Under the pieces are notes generated by a model. It made no database searches and was not told the origin of the DNA. It saw nothing but the letters and a program-made list of their open reading frames with translations. Made by a program: the position numbers and the translations under genes. Positions 31,197 through 40,898 of a stretch of DNA of 64,000 nt are shown here, in pieces. Source of the stretch: Megasphaera stantonii. GTDB taxonomy: Bacteria; Bacillota; Negativicutes; Veillonellales; Megasphaeraceae. Every line of letters begins with the position of its first letter. Position 1 is the first letter of the stretch. The stretch is from assembly GCF_003367905.1 (NCBI RefSeq), contig NZ_CP029462.1:1798001-1862000 (forward strand). Direction: 5' to 3'.

Positions 31197-33365
31197 ATGT
31201 CAACTGAAATGGATTTGTTGAAACAAGAAATCGAGCGCGCAATGGACAACGCGCCTTTGCAGAAAGCGCTGAAAAACTTTACGACTGCGTATCCCGGCAA
31301 CCGCGAACGCGTTTACAAAGGATACGACTTTGAAGCCCTGCGGGAAAAGGTGCACGAAGTAAAATCCTACGCCCGCGACCACATCGACGAACTGCTCGAC
31401 GAATTCGAAAAGAACGCTACGGCCAACGGCGCCGTCGTATTCCGCGCCCATTCGCCGCAGGAAGCCTTCGACTACGCGTTGAAGGTAGCAAAAGAACAGA
31501 ACGTCAAACTCGTCGTCAAATCGAAATCCATGGCATCGGAAGAAATCCACTTCAACCCGGGCTTTGAAGCCGCAGGCATTCACGCGCAGGAAACGGACTT
31601 GGGCGAATTCATCAACGCCATCGCCGGCGACACGCCGTCCCACATGGTAATGCCCGCCATTCACTACTCCAAGGAAGACGTAGCCGACCTGTTTACGTCC
31701 TATACGAAAGAAAAAGAAGTTCCCGATATTTCCAAGGAAGTTAAAACGGCCCGCCGCGTCATGCGTGAAAAATTCCTGACCGCTGAAATGGGCGTATCCG
31801 GCGCCAACGCCGCCGTCGCTGAAACGGGCACGGTCATCACTATGAGCAACGAAGGCAACGGCCGTATGGTAGGTACTTTGCCGGCCAGCCACATGTACAT
31901 CTTCGGCATTGAAAAATTCGTCGCCAAGATGAGTGATATCCGCTATATCTTCAAGGTCCTGCCCCGCAACGGCACGGCTCAGAACCTGACGACGTACCTG
32001 TCCTTCTACACGGGCGCGACGGATGTCGTAACGGATCCGGAAAACGATACGAAGCAGAAGAAGAGCTTCCATATCATCATCCTCGATACGCCGGAACGCC
32101 GCAAGATCATGAACGATCCCGATTACAAGGACATTTTCTGCTGCATCCGCTGCGCAGCCTGCCTCAACGTATGTCCGGCCTTCCGCCTCGTCGGCGGCCA
32201 CGTATACGGCGGCAGCATCTACACCGGCGGTATCGGCACGCTGCTCACGGCCTTCCTCAACAGCCGCGAACGCGGTAAAGAAATTCAGAATATCTGTCTC
32301 CAGTGCGGCACGTGCAACACCGTCTGCGGCGGCAAGCTCGACATCGCCGGCATGATCCTGAAGCTGCGCACGAAGTACGCTCAGGAAGACGGCCTCAACC
32401 CGATTCATAAGTTCTGCCTCGACACGGTCGCCGACCGCCATCTGTTCCATTCCATGCTGCGCATCGCATCGGTCGCCCAGGGCGCGATTACCAAAGGCCA
32501 GCCGATGATTCGCCATATGCCGATGTTCCTGTCCGGCCTGACGTCGGGCCGCAGCCTGCCGAGCATCGCTCCGCAGCCGTTCCGCGACGTACTGCCGACG
32601 ATCAAACAGGACGTTCCCAATCCGAAGGGCAAGATTGCCATCTTCACGGGCTGCCTCCTCGATTTCGTATACGTAGACATCGCGACGGCCGTCGTCAAAG
32701 CCCTCAACATGGCCGGCTACGTCGTAGAAATGCCTCTCGGCCAGTCCTGCTGCGGCGCTCCGGCGACGTACATGGGCGACGCTGAAAACGCTAAGAAAGA
32801 AGCGGCGCTCAACATCGAAGCTATGGAAGCGGAAAAATACGACTACATCGTATCGGCCTGCCCGACCTGCACGCACGCTCTGCGCGATTACAAGGAAATG
32901 TTCAAGGACGATCCGGAAATGTACAAGAAGGCTTCCGAACTGAGCGACAAGTCTTACGACTTCTCCAAGCTGCTCCACATGCTCGGCGGTCTCCCGGACA
33001 ACGGCGATGGCGTTCCCATGAAGGTTACGTATCACGATTCGTGCCATATGAAACGCTACATGGGCGTATATAAAGAACAGCGCGAACTCCTGGAAGGCAC
33101 GAAGGGCGTAGAAATCGTAGAAATGAACAACTGCGATAAATGCTGCGGCTTCGGCGGCTCCTACTCGATTAAATTCCCCGAAATGTCCGCTCCGATGCTC
33201 GAAGAAAAGATCGACAACATCGTGGCTACCGGCGCCGACACCGTGGCTGTCGACTGCCCGGGCTGCCTGCTCCAGATCAAAGGCGGTCTCGACGCGCGCG
33301 GCCTGAACAACATCCAGGTAAAACATACGGCCCAGATTCTCGTAGAAAAGAGAGAAAAACAGTAA
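31197..33365 (+). CDS. LutB-LutA fusion iron-sulfur lactate oxidation protein
   Basis: This 722-residue protein combines two Lut subunits. Residues 1-300 are a LUD domain (AETGTVITMSNEGNGRMVGTL). Residues 310-400 hold two [4Fe-4S] motifs, CIRCAACLNVCPAF and CLQCGTCNTVCGG. Residues 480-722 are a LutA/HdrD-like part with two CCG domains (QSCCGAPATYMGD, SACPTCTHAL, then DSCHMKRYMG, CDKCCGFGGSYS, DCPGCLLQIKGG). In Bacillus these are separate LutB and LutA proteins. Together with LutC it should oxidise lactate to pyruvate. RBS AAGGAGGG is upstream. Confidence 0.88.
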   Translation: MSTEMDLLKQEIERAMDNAPLQKALKNFTTAYPGNRERVYKGYDFEALREKVHEVKSYARDHIDELLDEFEKNATANGAVVFRAHSPQEAFDYALKVAKEQNVKLVVKSKSMASEEIHFNPGFEAAGIHAQETDLGEFINAIAGDTPSHMVMPAIHYSKEDVADLFTSYTKEKEVPDISKEVKTARRVMREKFLTAEMGVSGANAAVAETGTVITMSNEGNGRMVGTLPASHMYIFGIEKFVAKMSDIRYIFKVLPRNGTAQNLTTYLSFYTGATDVVTDPENDTKQKKSFHIIILDTPERRKIMNDPDYKDIFCCIRCAACLNVCPAFRLVGGHVYGGSIYTGGIGTLLTAFLNSRERGKEIQNICLQCGTCNTVCGGKLDIAGMILKLRTKYAQEDGLNPIHKFCLDTVADRHLFHSMLRIASVAQGAITKGQPMIRHMPMFLSGLTSGRSLPSIAPQPFRDVLPTIKQDVPNPKGKIAIFTGCLLDFVYVDIATAVVKALNMAGYVVEMPLGQSCCGAPATYMGDAENAKKEAALNIEAMEAEKYDYIVSACPTCTHALRDYKEMFKDDPEMYKKASELSDKSYDFSKLLHMLGGLPDNGDGVPMKVTYHDSCHMKRYMGVYKEQRELLEGTKGVEIVEMNNCDKCCGFGGSYSIKFPEMSAPMLEEKIDNIVATGADTVAVDCPGCLLQIKGGLDARGLNNIQVKHTAQILVEKREKQ

Positions 33366-33401
33366 CTCCTAACACGGCCGGAAAGGTGTATTGGAACGGC
33401 G

Positions 33402-34427
33402 ATGATAAAACAGACATTATTAGAAAACAGCGTTCGGAAATTTATGCCGAAGTATTTTGCCAACGTCAGTGATGAGCAAATAGAGAAGATAAAGAACTAT
33501 ATACAGGCCTTTACGGCCCATACCTTTGCCGGAACGCCGACCGGCGCGGTACTTACCGACGCGACGGCGTCAGAAGGAAAGATGATACGGCCCCGCCTGT
33601 TGATGATGGCCTCGGAGTACGGCCCCAAACGCGGCGACGCGCAGGAAACGCTGTATAAGCTGGCGGCTATCGTCGAAATGACGCATTTGGCTTCGCTGAT
33701 TCACGATGATGTCGTCGACGACGCTCCTTTCCGACGGGGCAAGCCGTCCATCCAGAGCCGGTACGGAAAAAACGCCGCCGTCTACGCTGGAGATTTCCTC
33801 ATGAGCCGCATCAGCTATCACCTCATGAAGGAGGGCTTGAACCGGGCCGGCATGGTCCTGTCGAAGACGGTAGAGGAAATGTGCAGCGGCGAAATCGGCC
33901 AGGCTATGTGCCGGTACAAGGATACGGTGACGATTGACGAGTACCTGCGCAACATCCACGGCAAGACCGTGGCCCTGTTCATGGCCTGCTGCCGCATCGG
34001 CGCAATGGAAAGCGGCTGCAGCGAACAGCACGCCGGCATACTGGAATCCTTCGGCGAATGCCTGGGATACATGTTCCAGCTGCGGGACGACCTCCTGGAC
34101 TTTACGGACGACAAGGCGCTGAACGGCAAGACCGTTCATCAGGATTTCCGCGAAGGCATCTACACGCTGCCCGTCCTCATCGCCTTGGAACGGCCCGGCG
34201 GCCGGGCTGCATTGACGCCCTACATGGAGCGCAGCGCAGCCGGCACGCTGACGGCCGCAGATATTCGGACGATGGAACGCATTGTAGCGGAATTCGGCGG
34301 CATGGAGGAAGCGTGGAAGTATATCCGCCGCTACCAGCGCCGGGCAGAAGAACTGCTGGCGTTCCTGCCGCCGTGTGACGCGGCGCCTCTCCTGCGCAAG
34401 CTCGTCAGCAAGCTGGGGGCGGTGTAA
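33402..34427 (+). CDS. polyprenyl diphosphate synthase (menaquinone side chain)
   Basis: This 341-residue trans-prenyltransferase has the first aspartate motif in LIHDDVVDDAPFRRGKPS (about 106-123), the second in QLRDDLLDFTDD (about 227-238) and GKMIRPRLLM near the substrate site. It lengthens isoprenoid chains for quinone side chains. It is the first gene of a translationally coupled trio with a UbiA/MenA prenyltransferase and a UbiE/MenG methyltransferase, so its product is probably the menaquinone tail. Chain length cannot be read from the sequence. It follows the lactate genes by 36 bp. Confidence 0.9.
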   Translation: MIKQTLLENSVRKFMPKYFANVSDEQIEKIKNYIQAFTAHTFAGTPTGAVLTDATASEGKMIRPRLLMMASEYGPKRGDAQETLYKLAAIVEMTHLASLIHDDVVDDAPFRRGKPSIQSRYGKNAAVYAGDFLMSRISYHLMKEGLNRAGMVLSKTVEEMCSGEIGQAMCRYKDTVTIDEYLRNIHGKTVALFMACCRIGAMESGCSEQHAGILESFGECLGYMFQLRDDLLDFTDDKALNGKTVHQDFREGIYTLPVLIALERPGGRAALTPYMERSAAGTLTAADIRTMERIVAEFGGMEEAWKYIRRYQRRAEELLAFLPPCDAAPLLRKLVSKLGAV

Positions 34428-35356
34428 TGGCGGGACGACAGGCCATGTCCGTGACGGCTGCCGTCCGGCTGGCCAATCCCCATTCGTGGGTAGCGGCAGT
34501 CTATCCGGCTGTCTTCGGCGAGCTGTACTGCCTGCTGGTCGGCTACGACCTATCGTGGCTCCAGGCCGTTCTCCTGCTGGGGGCGTGCATCCTCATGCAG
34601 TCGTCGGTCAATACGCTGAACGATTATTTCGATTTCGTAAAGGGAACGGACACGACGGACGACTTCGTCGAAGTCCACGACGCCGTGCTGGTATACGAAG
34701 ACATTGCGCCGAAGCAGGCACTGTATTTAGGCCTCGCCTATCTGGCGGCGGCGGCCCTGCTGGTACTGCCGGTCATCATCGGCGCAGGCCCTGCGCCTTG
34801 GTGCATCGGCCTTGTCGGCGGCCTCGTCGTCCTGGCCTATTCAGGCGGCAAGACGCCCTTGTCCTACCTGCCCGTAGGCGAGCTCGTCTCCGGCGGCGTC
34901 ATGGGCGGCCTCATTCCGCTAGGAGTAGCGGCAGCCGTACACGGCATCGTCGATGGCTTGGCTCTGATACTAGCCATTCCCTTCATCATCGGAATCGGCC
35001 TGGTCATGATGACCAATAATATCAGCGATATCGAAAAGGACCGGCAGGCCCGGCGCAAGACCCTTCCCGTCGTAGTGGGAAGGCCGAAGGCCGTAAGGCT
35101 GTACCGGGCGGCCGTCGTCTGCTGGATCGTGAGCCTCCTCGTCATCCCTGTCTGGTACGGCGGCCTCTCAGGCCTCGTCGTGCCGGCTCTCGCGGCCTTG
35201 ACGGGCCGGAAGGTCTTTGCCTTCTTGCTGACATCGCCGTTGATTCCGCAGGAGCGGGTGCGGCAGATGAAATGCATCGCCATGGCCAACGTGCTGGGAA
35301 ACGGCGCGTATTTGATCGGCGCGGCCCTGGCCGTGCTGGCAGGGAGGGCGGTCTGA
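34427..35356 (+). CDS. menA: UbiA-family prenyltransferase, MenA-like
   Basis: This 309-residue membrane enzyme has about eight hydrophobic helices. The two aspartate motifs are NTLNDYFDFVKGTDT (about 64-78) and NNISDIEKDRQARRKT (about 195-210). MenA joins the polyprenyl chain to 1,4-dihydroxy-2-naphthoate, giving demethylmenaquinone. Its ATG overlaps the stop of the prenyl synthase and its TGA overlaps the methyltransferase start, so the three steps are tightly co-expressed. Confidence 0.88.
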   Translation: MAGRQAMSVTAAVRLANPHSWVAAVYPAVFGELYCLLVGYDLSWLQAVLLLGACILMQSSVNTLNDYFDFVKGTDTTDDFVEVHDAVLVYEDIAPKQALYLGLAYLAAAALLVLPVIIGAGPAPWCIGLVGGLVVLAYSGGKTPLSYLPVGELVSGGVMGGLIPLGVAAAVHGIVDGLALILAIPFIIGIGLVMMTNNISDIEKDRQARRKTLPVVVGRPKAVRLYRAAVVCWIVSLLVIPVWYGGLSGLVVPALAALTGRKVFAFLLTSPLIPQERVRQMKCIAMANVLGNGAYLIGAALAVLAGRAV

Positions 35357-36066
35357 TGGATTCGATGGAAAAACGCAGGCGCGTGTACCGTATCTTCCAG
35401 GGCATTTCCCAGACCTACGACGGCGCGAACCGCCGCATCAGCCTGGGGCTGGAGCAATCGTGGAAGCGGGGCCTCGTCGAGGCTGTAGCCTTGCAGGTAC
35501 CGGGCGGCGGCGCCGTGCTGGACGTCTGCTGCGGCACGGGCGATATTGCCGTAGCCGTAGCAAGGAGGCGGCCTGACGCAGCCGTTACGGGTCTTGATTT
35601 CTCGCCAGCCATGCTGGACGTGGCCCGCCGCAAGGGCGCGGCCCTGGAAAACCTGACCTGGCGGGAAGGCGACGCCATGGCCCTTCCCTTTGGAGACGAT
35701 ACGTTTTCGGCGGCGGCCATATCCTTCGGCCTTCGCAACACGCCTGATTACGGCGCGGTCCTGACGGAAATGACCCGCGTCGTTCGCCCCGGCGGCTGGG
35801 TATACTGTCTCGATTCCTTTGTACCTGACTCGCCGTTGATTCGACCCTTTTACGACCTGTATTTCCGCGGCGTCATGCCTCTATTGGGCGGTGGCTTCCG
35901 CCATCGCAGGGAATACCGGTGGTTGTGGCAGTCTACGCGGGACTTTCTCCGCAAGCGTGAGCTGACGGCCCTCTTTGCCGCCGTCGGCCTGGAGAAGGTC
36001 CGCGCTGACAGCCATCTCTTTGGAACCTGCGCGCTGCACAGCGGGCAGAAACCCCGATACATCTGA
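35356..36066 (+). CDS. menG: demethylmenaquinone methyltransferase (UbiE/MenG type)
   Basis: This 236-residue SAM-dependent methyltransferase has the UbiE signature: YDGANRRISLGLEQSWKR at the start, the SAM loop LDVCCGTGDIAVAVA (about 54-68), MALPFGDDTFSAAAISFGLRN and MTRVVRPGGW. It adds the final methyl group of menaquinone. The start at 35356 overlaps the MenA stop. No earlier menaquinone genes (menFDHCEB) are seen in this window, so the naphthoate precursor is either made elsewhere in the genome or scavenged. Confidence 0.9.
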   Translation: MDSMEKRRRVYRIFQGISQTYDGANRRISLGLEQSWKRGLVEAVALQVPGGGAVLDVCCGTGDIAVAVARRRPDAAVTGLDFSPAMLDVARRKGAALENLTWREGDAMALPFGDDTFSAAAISFGLRNTPDYGAVLTEMTRVVRPGGWVYCLDSFVPDSPLIRPFYDLYFRGVMPLLGGGFRHRREYRWLWQSTRDFLRKRELTALFAAVGLEKVRADSHLFGTCALHSGQKPRYI

Positions 36067-36149
36067 ACGAACAGGAAATACTATACGTTTACATACATAA
36101 ACCGGCGGAGCCGACGCACCGGAGCCGCACGGTTAAGGAGGGTAAGAAC

Positions 36150-37448
36150 ATGAGTAGTGAAGAAAAATTTGATGCTATCGTTGTTGGCGGTGGCTTGGCC
36201 GGTTCGGCGGCAGCCCTGACTATGGCAAAAGCCGGACTCGACGTTATGTTGATTGAACGCGGCAAATTCTGCGGCTCTAAGAACTCCAGCGGCGGCCGTA
36301 TTTACGGTCACAGCCTGGAACGCCTGATTCCGAACTTTGCCGAAGAAGCTCCCATCGAACGCAAGATTACCCAGGAACGCCTGTCCCTCATGACGGAAGG
36401 CGGTGCCTTGAGCTTCCAGTACAATTCCGATAAGCTGCAGAACCTGAAATATCCGTCCTATTCCGTACTCCGCTCCAAATTCGACAAATGGATGGCTGAA
36501 AAAGCGGAAGAAGCCGGTGTCATGCTTCTCGAAGGCTTCCGCGTAGACAAGGTCCTCGTCGATGAAAACGGCAAGGCGACGGGCGTCGTCTGCGGCGACG
36601 AAGAATTCGACGCCGACGTCATCGTATTGGCCGACGGCGTAAACTCCCTGCTGGCACAGCAGCTGGGCATGAAACAGGAACTGGACCCGAAGGACGTAGC
36701 CGTAGGAGTAAAAGAAGTCATTTATCTCGGCGAAGACGTCATTAACGAACGCTTCGGCCTCCAGGGCGACGAAGGCGCGGCCTGGATGATCGCCGGCGAC
36801 CCGACAGGCGGCAACCTCGGCGGCGGCTTCATCTACACCAATAAAGACAGCTTGTCCCTGGGCATCGTTACGACGATCAGCGACATCGGCCGCGTAGACG
36901 TCAGCGTCCCCGACATGGTAGAACGCATGAAGAATCATCCGTCCATCGCTCCCTTTATCAAAGGCGGCAAGCTGACGGAATATTCGGCTCACCTCGTTAC
37001 GGAAGGCGGCCTCAAGATGATGCCCGAACTCGTACGGGACGGCGTAATCGTAGCCGGCGACGCAGCCGCTATGGTCGTCAACCTGGGCTACACGGTCCGC
37101 GGCATGGACCTGGCTATCGAATCGGGCCGTCTGGCCGGCGAAGCCGTCGTCCGGGCTAAGGCAAGAGAAGACTTCTCGGCGACAAGCTTGTCGTACTACA
37201 AACAGCTTCTCGACGAAAGCTTCATCATGAAGCTCATGAAACAATATCAGAACCTGCCGGGCCTCTTGGAAGACCACATCATCTTCAACGACGTTCCGAA
37301 GATGGCCGACGAATTTGCCGGCATGGTCTACAAAGTAGACGGCGGCTCGCCTGTTGCCCTGCCGATGATCGCCTTGACTGTCTTGGCTAACAACGGCGGC
37401 TTGAACGGACTCTTTGATCTTGGCAAAAAAGCTTGGGAGGCGATGTAA
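36150..37448 (+). CDS. fixC: FixC-like FAD dehydrogenase (electron-transfer flavoprotein:quinone oxidoreductase)
   Basis: This 432-residue flavoprotein belongs to the FixC/ETF-QO group. It has an N-terminal FAD motif (AIVVGGGLAGSAAALTMAKAG), CGSKNSSGGRIYG, and the second FAD-binding GVIVAGDAAAMVVNLGYTVR (about 297-316). It accepts electrons from an electron-transfer flavoprotein and passes them, with FixX, to a quinone. fixX starts one base after its stop. FixAB (EtfAB) are not in this window. The menaquinone genes directly upstream make a functional link likely. Confidence 0.9.
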   Translation: MSSEEKFDAIVVGGGLAGSAAALTMAKAGLDVMLIERGKFCGSKNSSGGRIYGHSLERLIPNFAEEAPIERKITQERLSLMTEGGALSFQYNSDKLQNLKYPSYSVLRSKFDKWMAEKAEEAGVMLLEGFRVDKVLVDENGKATGVVCGDEEFDADVIVLADGVNSLLAQQLGMKQELDPKDVAVGVKEVIYLGEDVINERFGLQGDEGAAWMIAGDPTGGNLGGGFIYTNKDSLSLGIVTTISDIGRVDVSVPDMVERMKNHPSIAPFIKGGKLTEYSAHLVTEGGLKMMPELVRDGVIVAGDAAAMVVNLGYTVRGMDLAIESGRLAGEAVVRAKAREDFSATSLSYYKQLLDESFIMKLMKQYQNLPGLLEDHIIFNDVPKMADEFAGMVYKVDGGSPVALPMIALTVLANNGGLNGLFDLGKKAWEAM

Positions 37449-37449
37449 G

Positions 37450-37734
37450 ATGGCAAAAATGAGCGTAGACGATAAACTCGGCGTAGTTAAATTCGTGACG
37501 GACGAACACGAATCCCATATTGAAATCAACGAAGATTATCAGGATGAAGCGGAAATCAAACGCTTGGTCATGGCTTGTCCGGCTGAATTGTACAAATACA
37601 CAGACGGCAAATTGGTCTTCAACCATGAAGGCTGCCTGGAATGCGGCACGTGCCGCGTCATTTCCGGCGGCAAGGGCGTCAAGAGCTGGAATCATCCGAA
37701 AGGCGCTATGGGCGTAGAATATCATCACGGTTAA
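37450..37734 (+). CDS. fixX: FixX-like ferredoxin partner of FixC
   Basis: This 94-residue protein is a FixX-type ferredoxin-like protein. The visible iron-sulfur cysteines are MACPAELY (one Cys) and CLECGTCRV (three), consistent with a single [4Fe-4S] cluster. The start at 37450 lies two bases after the FixC stop and has GGAGG inside the end of fixC. It should relay electrons from FixC to menaquinone. A terminator follows at 37752-37788. Confidence 0.9.
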   Translation: MAKMSVDDKLGVVKFVTDEHESHIEINEDYQDEAEIKRLVMACPAELYKYTDGKLVFNHEGCLECGTCRVISGGKGVKSWNHPKGAMGVEYHHG

Positions 37735-37751
37735 TAGATAGCCTGCAGGAA

Positions 37752-37788
37752 GGCGGAAGGGCGGCGTACGCGCTGCCTTTCCGCTTTT
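37752..37788 (+). terminator. terminator after fixX
   Basis: Stem GCGGAAGGGCGGC paired with GCTGCCTTTCCGC (one weak pair), then TTTTTC. Confidence 0.8.
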
Positions 37789-37917
37789 TCTATGTATGAG
37801 CCTATGTTGCAGCCCCATAAAAAGCGATGCTGTATGAGCATATATGGTAAAAATTTAATCAAATTTTAATCTGAATCTAATTTACTTTTGCCCATAACCT
37901 GCTATTATAATAAGTGT

Positions 37918-38068
37918 AGAACAGATCATCTACGACGAGTTGAAGATATAAGTTGTTCATATACCCCTCGAACACCCCTATCTTATGTCTTCAGCAAAGC
38001 TAAGATATTATCTTCCCCCGATAGTATCTTACACTTAGAAAGAGCCGGCCCCCCTCGCCGGCTCTTTT
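37918..38068 (+). ncRNA. candidate small RNA with C-rich loops
   Basis: A stand-alone promoter (TTTACT-like -35, perfect TATAAT at 37906-37911) precedes about 150 nt without a reading frame, ending in a strong terminator. Three hairpins are visible: TGTTC/GAACA (37954-37974) with loop ATATACCCCTC; AAGATATTATC/GATAGTATCTT (38002-38030) with loop TTCCCCC; and the terminator AAGAGCCGGC/GCCGGCTCTT (38040-38066) with loop CCCCCTC. A further ACACCCCTA lies unpaired between them. C-rich loops complementary to Shine-Dalgarno sequences are the mark of Firmicute regulators such as RsaE/RoxS, which tune central metabolism. Function is inferred; sequence homology is not claimed. Confidence 0.6.
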
Positions 38069-38345
38069 GCTGTATATGGCAGCAGAAACGTAAAACGTTT
38101 ATCTTTCATGCTGATAATGAACGATATTCATTCTGAGCTGCTGCGGGCGGTTTGGAGCATTTAGGGCAGCCCGGGAGAGAGAAGGCAGACTGTGCCTGTA
38201 TATCTGAGGGAGAATGGTTTGGGACATGGCTGAAAATACTTTTTTTGCCCGATGCGGGGTCATTGACATTTTCAACTATTCGTGCAATAATGAGAAAGAA
38301 CAAGGGACTAGTTCCCCGAACGACATGAGTCTGGAGGTGAAAAAC
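38069..38345. other. gap upstream of ferredoxin with its promoter
   Basis: No gene is seen. A strong promoter lies at 38263-38291 (TTGACA, 17 bp, AATAAT), about 55 bp before the ferredoxin start. Confidence 0.55.
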
Positions 38346-38510
38346 ATGCATGTAATTTCTGACGAATGCGTAAAATGCGGTTCCTGCGCAGGCGCTTGCC
38401 CGACTGGTGCTATCGAAGAAGGCGAAACGAAGTACGTTATCACTGACGCTTGCATCGATTGCGGTTCTTGCGAATCCGTATGTCCGACTGGTGCTATCTC
38501 TGCTGAATAA
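38346..38510 (+). CDS. 2[4Fe-4S] ferredoxin
   Basis: This 54-residue clostridial-type ferredoxin has two near-identical cluster motifs, CVKCGSCAGACPTGAI and CIDCGSCESVCPTGAI. It is the main low-potential electron carrier in anaerobes, used with pyruvate:ferredoxin oxidoreductase, hydrogenase and electron-bifurcating flavoproteins. The start at 38346 follows GGAGGTG. It has its own strong promoter (38263-38291) and terminator (38534-38564), as expected for an abundant protein. Confidence 0.97.
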   Translation: MHVISDECVKCGSCAGACPTGAIEEGETKYVITDACIDCGSCESVCPTGAISAE

Positions 38511-38533
38511 TAGCACCCCCGACTATAAGATAA

Positions 38534-38564
38534 AAAAGGAGACATGTATATGTCTCCTTTTTTA
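38534..38564 (+). terminator. terminator after ferredoxin
   Basis: Stem AAAAAGGAGACA/TGTCTCCTTTTT with a 6-nt loop and T run. Confidence 0.88.
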
Positions 38565-38645
38565 TTTGAATTTTGCCGGTCAATATGATAGGATAGAATC
38601 ACTGTACGATATCGTACGGAAAGATGTGCACATAGGAGGTTTTGG

Positions 38646-39080
38646 GTGCAGGTATGGTATATCGCCCTGGTAATCATCGCGTTGGACCAGGGAAGCAAAT
38701 GGCTGATTCAGCAAGGAATGACGCTTCATGAATCGATTCCGGTCATTCCGGGATTTTTTCATATTACATATATTTTAAACAGAGGCGCGGCGTTTGGTAT
38801 TTTAGAAAATCAACGCTGGCTTTTTCTGATTATGGCAATACTATTGTTTGTATTGTACGCTGTATTTCGCAAGAAGCTGCCGGAGCATCGGGCGGTGCAG
38901 GCCGGCGCGGGCATGCTCCTGGGAGGCGCCTTCGGCAACGCCTTGGACCGCTTTCTGCACGGAGCTGTCGTCGACTTTTTCGATTTCCGCATCTGGCCAG
39001 TGTTCAACATCGCCGATATCGGCATCGTCGTCGGCGTATGCCTGCTGCTGTGGTACAGCTGGACACATATTTCTGAGTAA
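38646..39080 (+). CDS. lspA: lipoprotein signal peptidase (signal peptidase II)
   Basis: This 144-residue inner-membrane aspartic protease removes signal peptides from lipoproteins. It has four hydrophobic helices, the catalytic aspartates in GNALDRFLHG (about 97-106) and FNIADIGI (about 119-126), and VVDFFDF. It starts with GTG 38646 behind AGGAGGTT. It heads a conserved lspA-rluD-pyrR group with 14-bp gaps. Confidence 0.95.
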   Translation: MQVWYIALVIIALDQGSKWLIQQGMTLHESIPVIPGFFHITYILNRGAAFGILENQRWLFLIMAILLFVLYAVFRKKLPEHRAVQAGAGMLLGGAFGNALDRFLHGAVVDFFDFRIWPVFNIADIGIVVGVCLLLWYSWTHISE

Positions 39081-39094
39081 GCGAGGATACCAAT

Positions 39095-40566
<1,472 letters not shown>

Positions 40567-40639
40567 TATACTATATATAACAAGAGATATAGGACGCTTC
40601 GCAGCCTCCTTACCGTGTACGTTCTAAGGAAGTGATACT

Positions 40640-40723
40640 ATGGTAGGTCAATTAGTAGGAATCGTCGTCGTCCCTCTCGTCGCCTTTATCGTGTATATGC
40701 TGTACGCAAAATACCTGCGGTAA
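40640..40723 (+). CDS. 27-residue single-span membrane peptide
   Basis: A small frame has a good RBS (AAGGAAGTG), ATG 40640 and TAA 40721. Its sequence (MVGQLVGIVVVPLVAFIVYM followed by LYAKYLR) is one clean transmembrane helix with a basic end. A terminator (40730-40770) follows closely. It differs from the toxin family in this window: no convergent antisense RNA and no M-x-M/N-x-T motif. It is probably a real small membrane protein; the role is unknown. Confidence 0.5.
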   Translation: MVGQLVGIVVVPLVAFIVYMLYAKYLR

Positions 40724-40729
40724 TGGCGC

Positions 40730-40770
40730 GGCGGCAGCTGCTCTATAGGGGAGCTGCCGTTTTTTTTATA
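40730..40770 (+). terminator. terminator after the small membrane peptide
   Basis: Stem GGCAGCT/AGCTGCC with loop, then TTTTTTT. A second hairpin, GCCAATCCATG/CATGGATTGGC with T run, follows at 40771-40810. Confidence 0.75.
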
Positions 40771-40898
40771 TGCCAATCCATGCTTTTAAAACATGGATTG
40801 GCATTTTTTCTAAGTATTTGTTATTGCTCATCCTGTAGTATATACTTGAGCTATCAAGAGAAGGACTTTTGAAGCAGAACATCGGAGGAGGTATTCCT

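Noticed and set aside
31200-33326. 708-codon minus-strand frame opposite the LutB-LutA fusion
   Set aside because: Shadow of the real gene, whose iron-sulfur motifs are clear on the plus strand.
37918-38068. 6S RNA or tmRNA as identity of the C-rich RNA
   Set aside because: No long closing stem with central bubble and no tRNA-like ends; three separate hairpins with C-rich loops fit a regulatory sRNA better.
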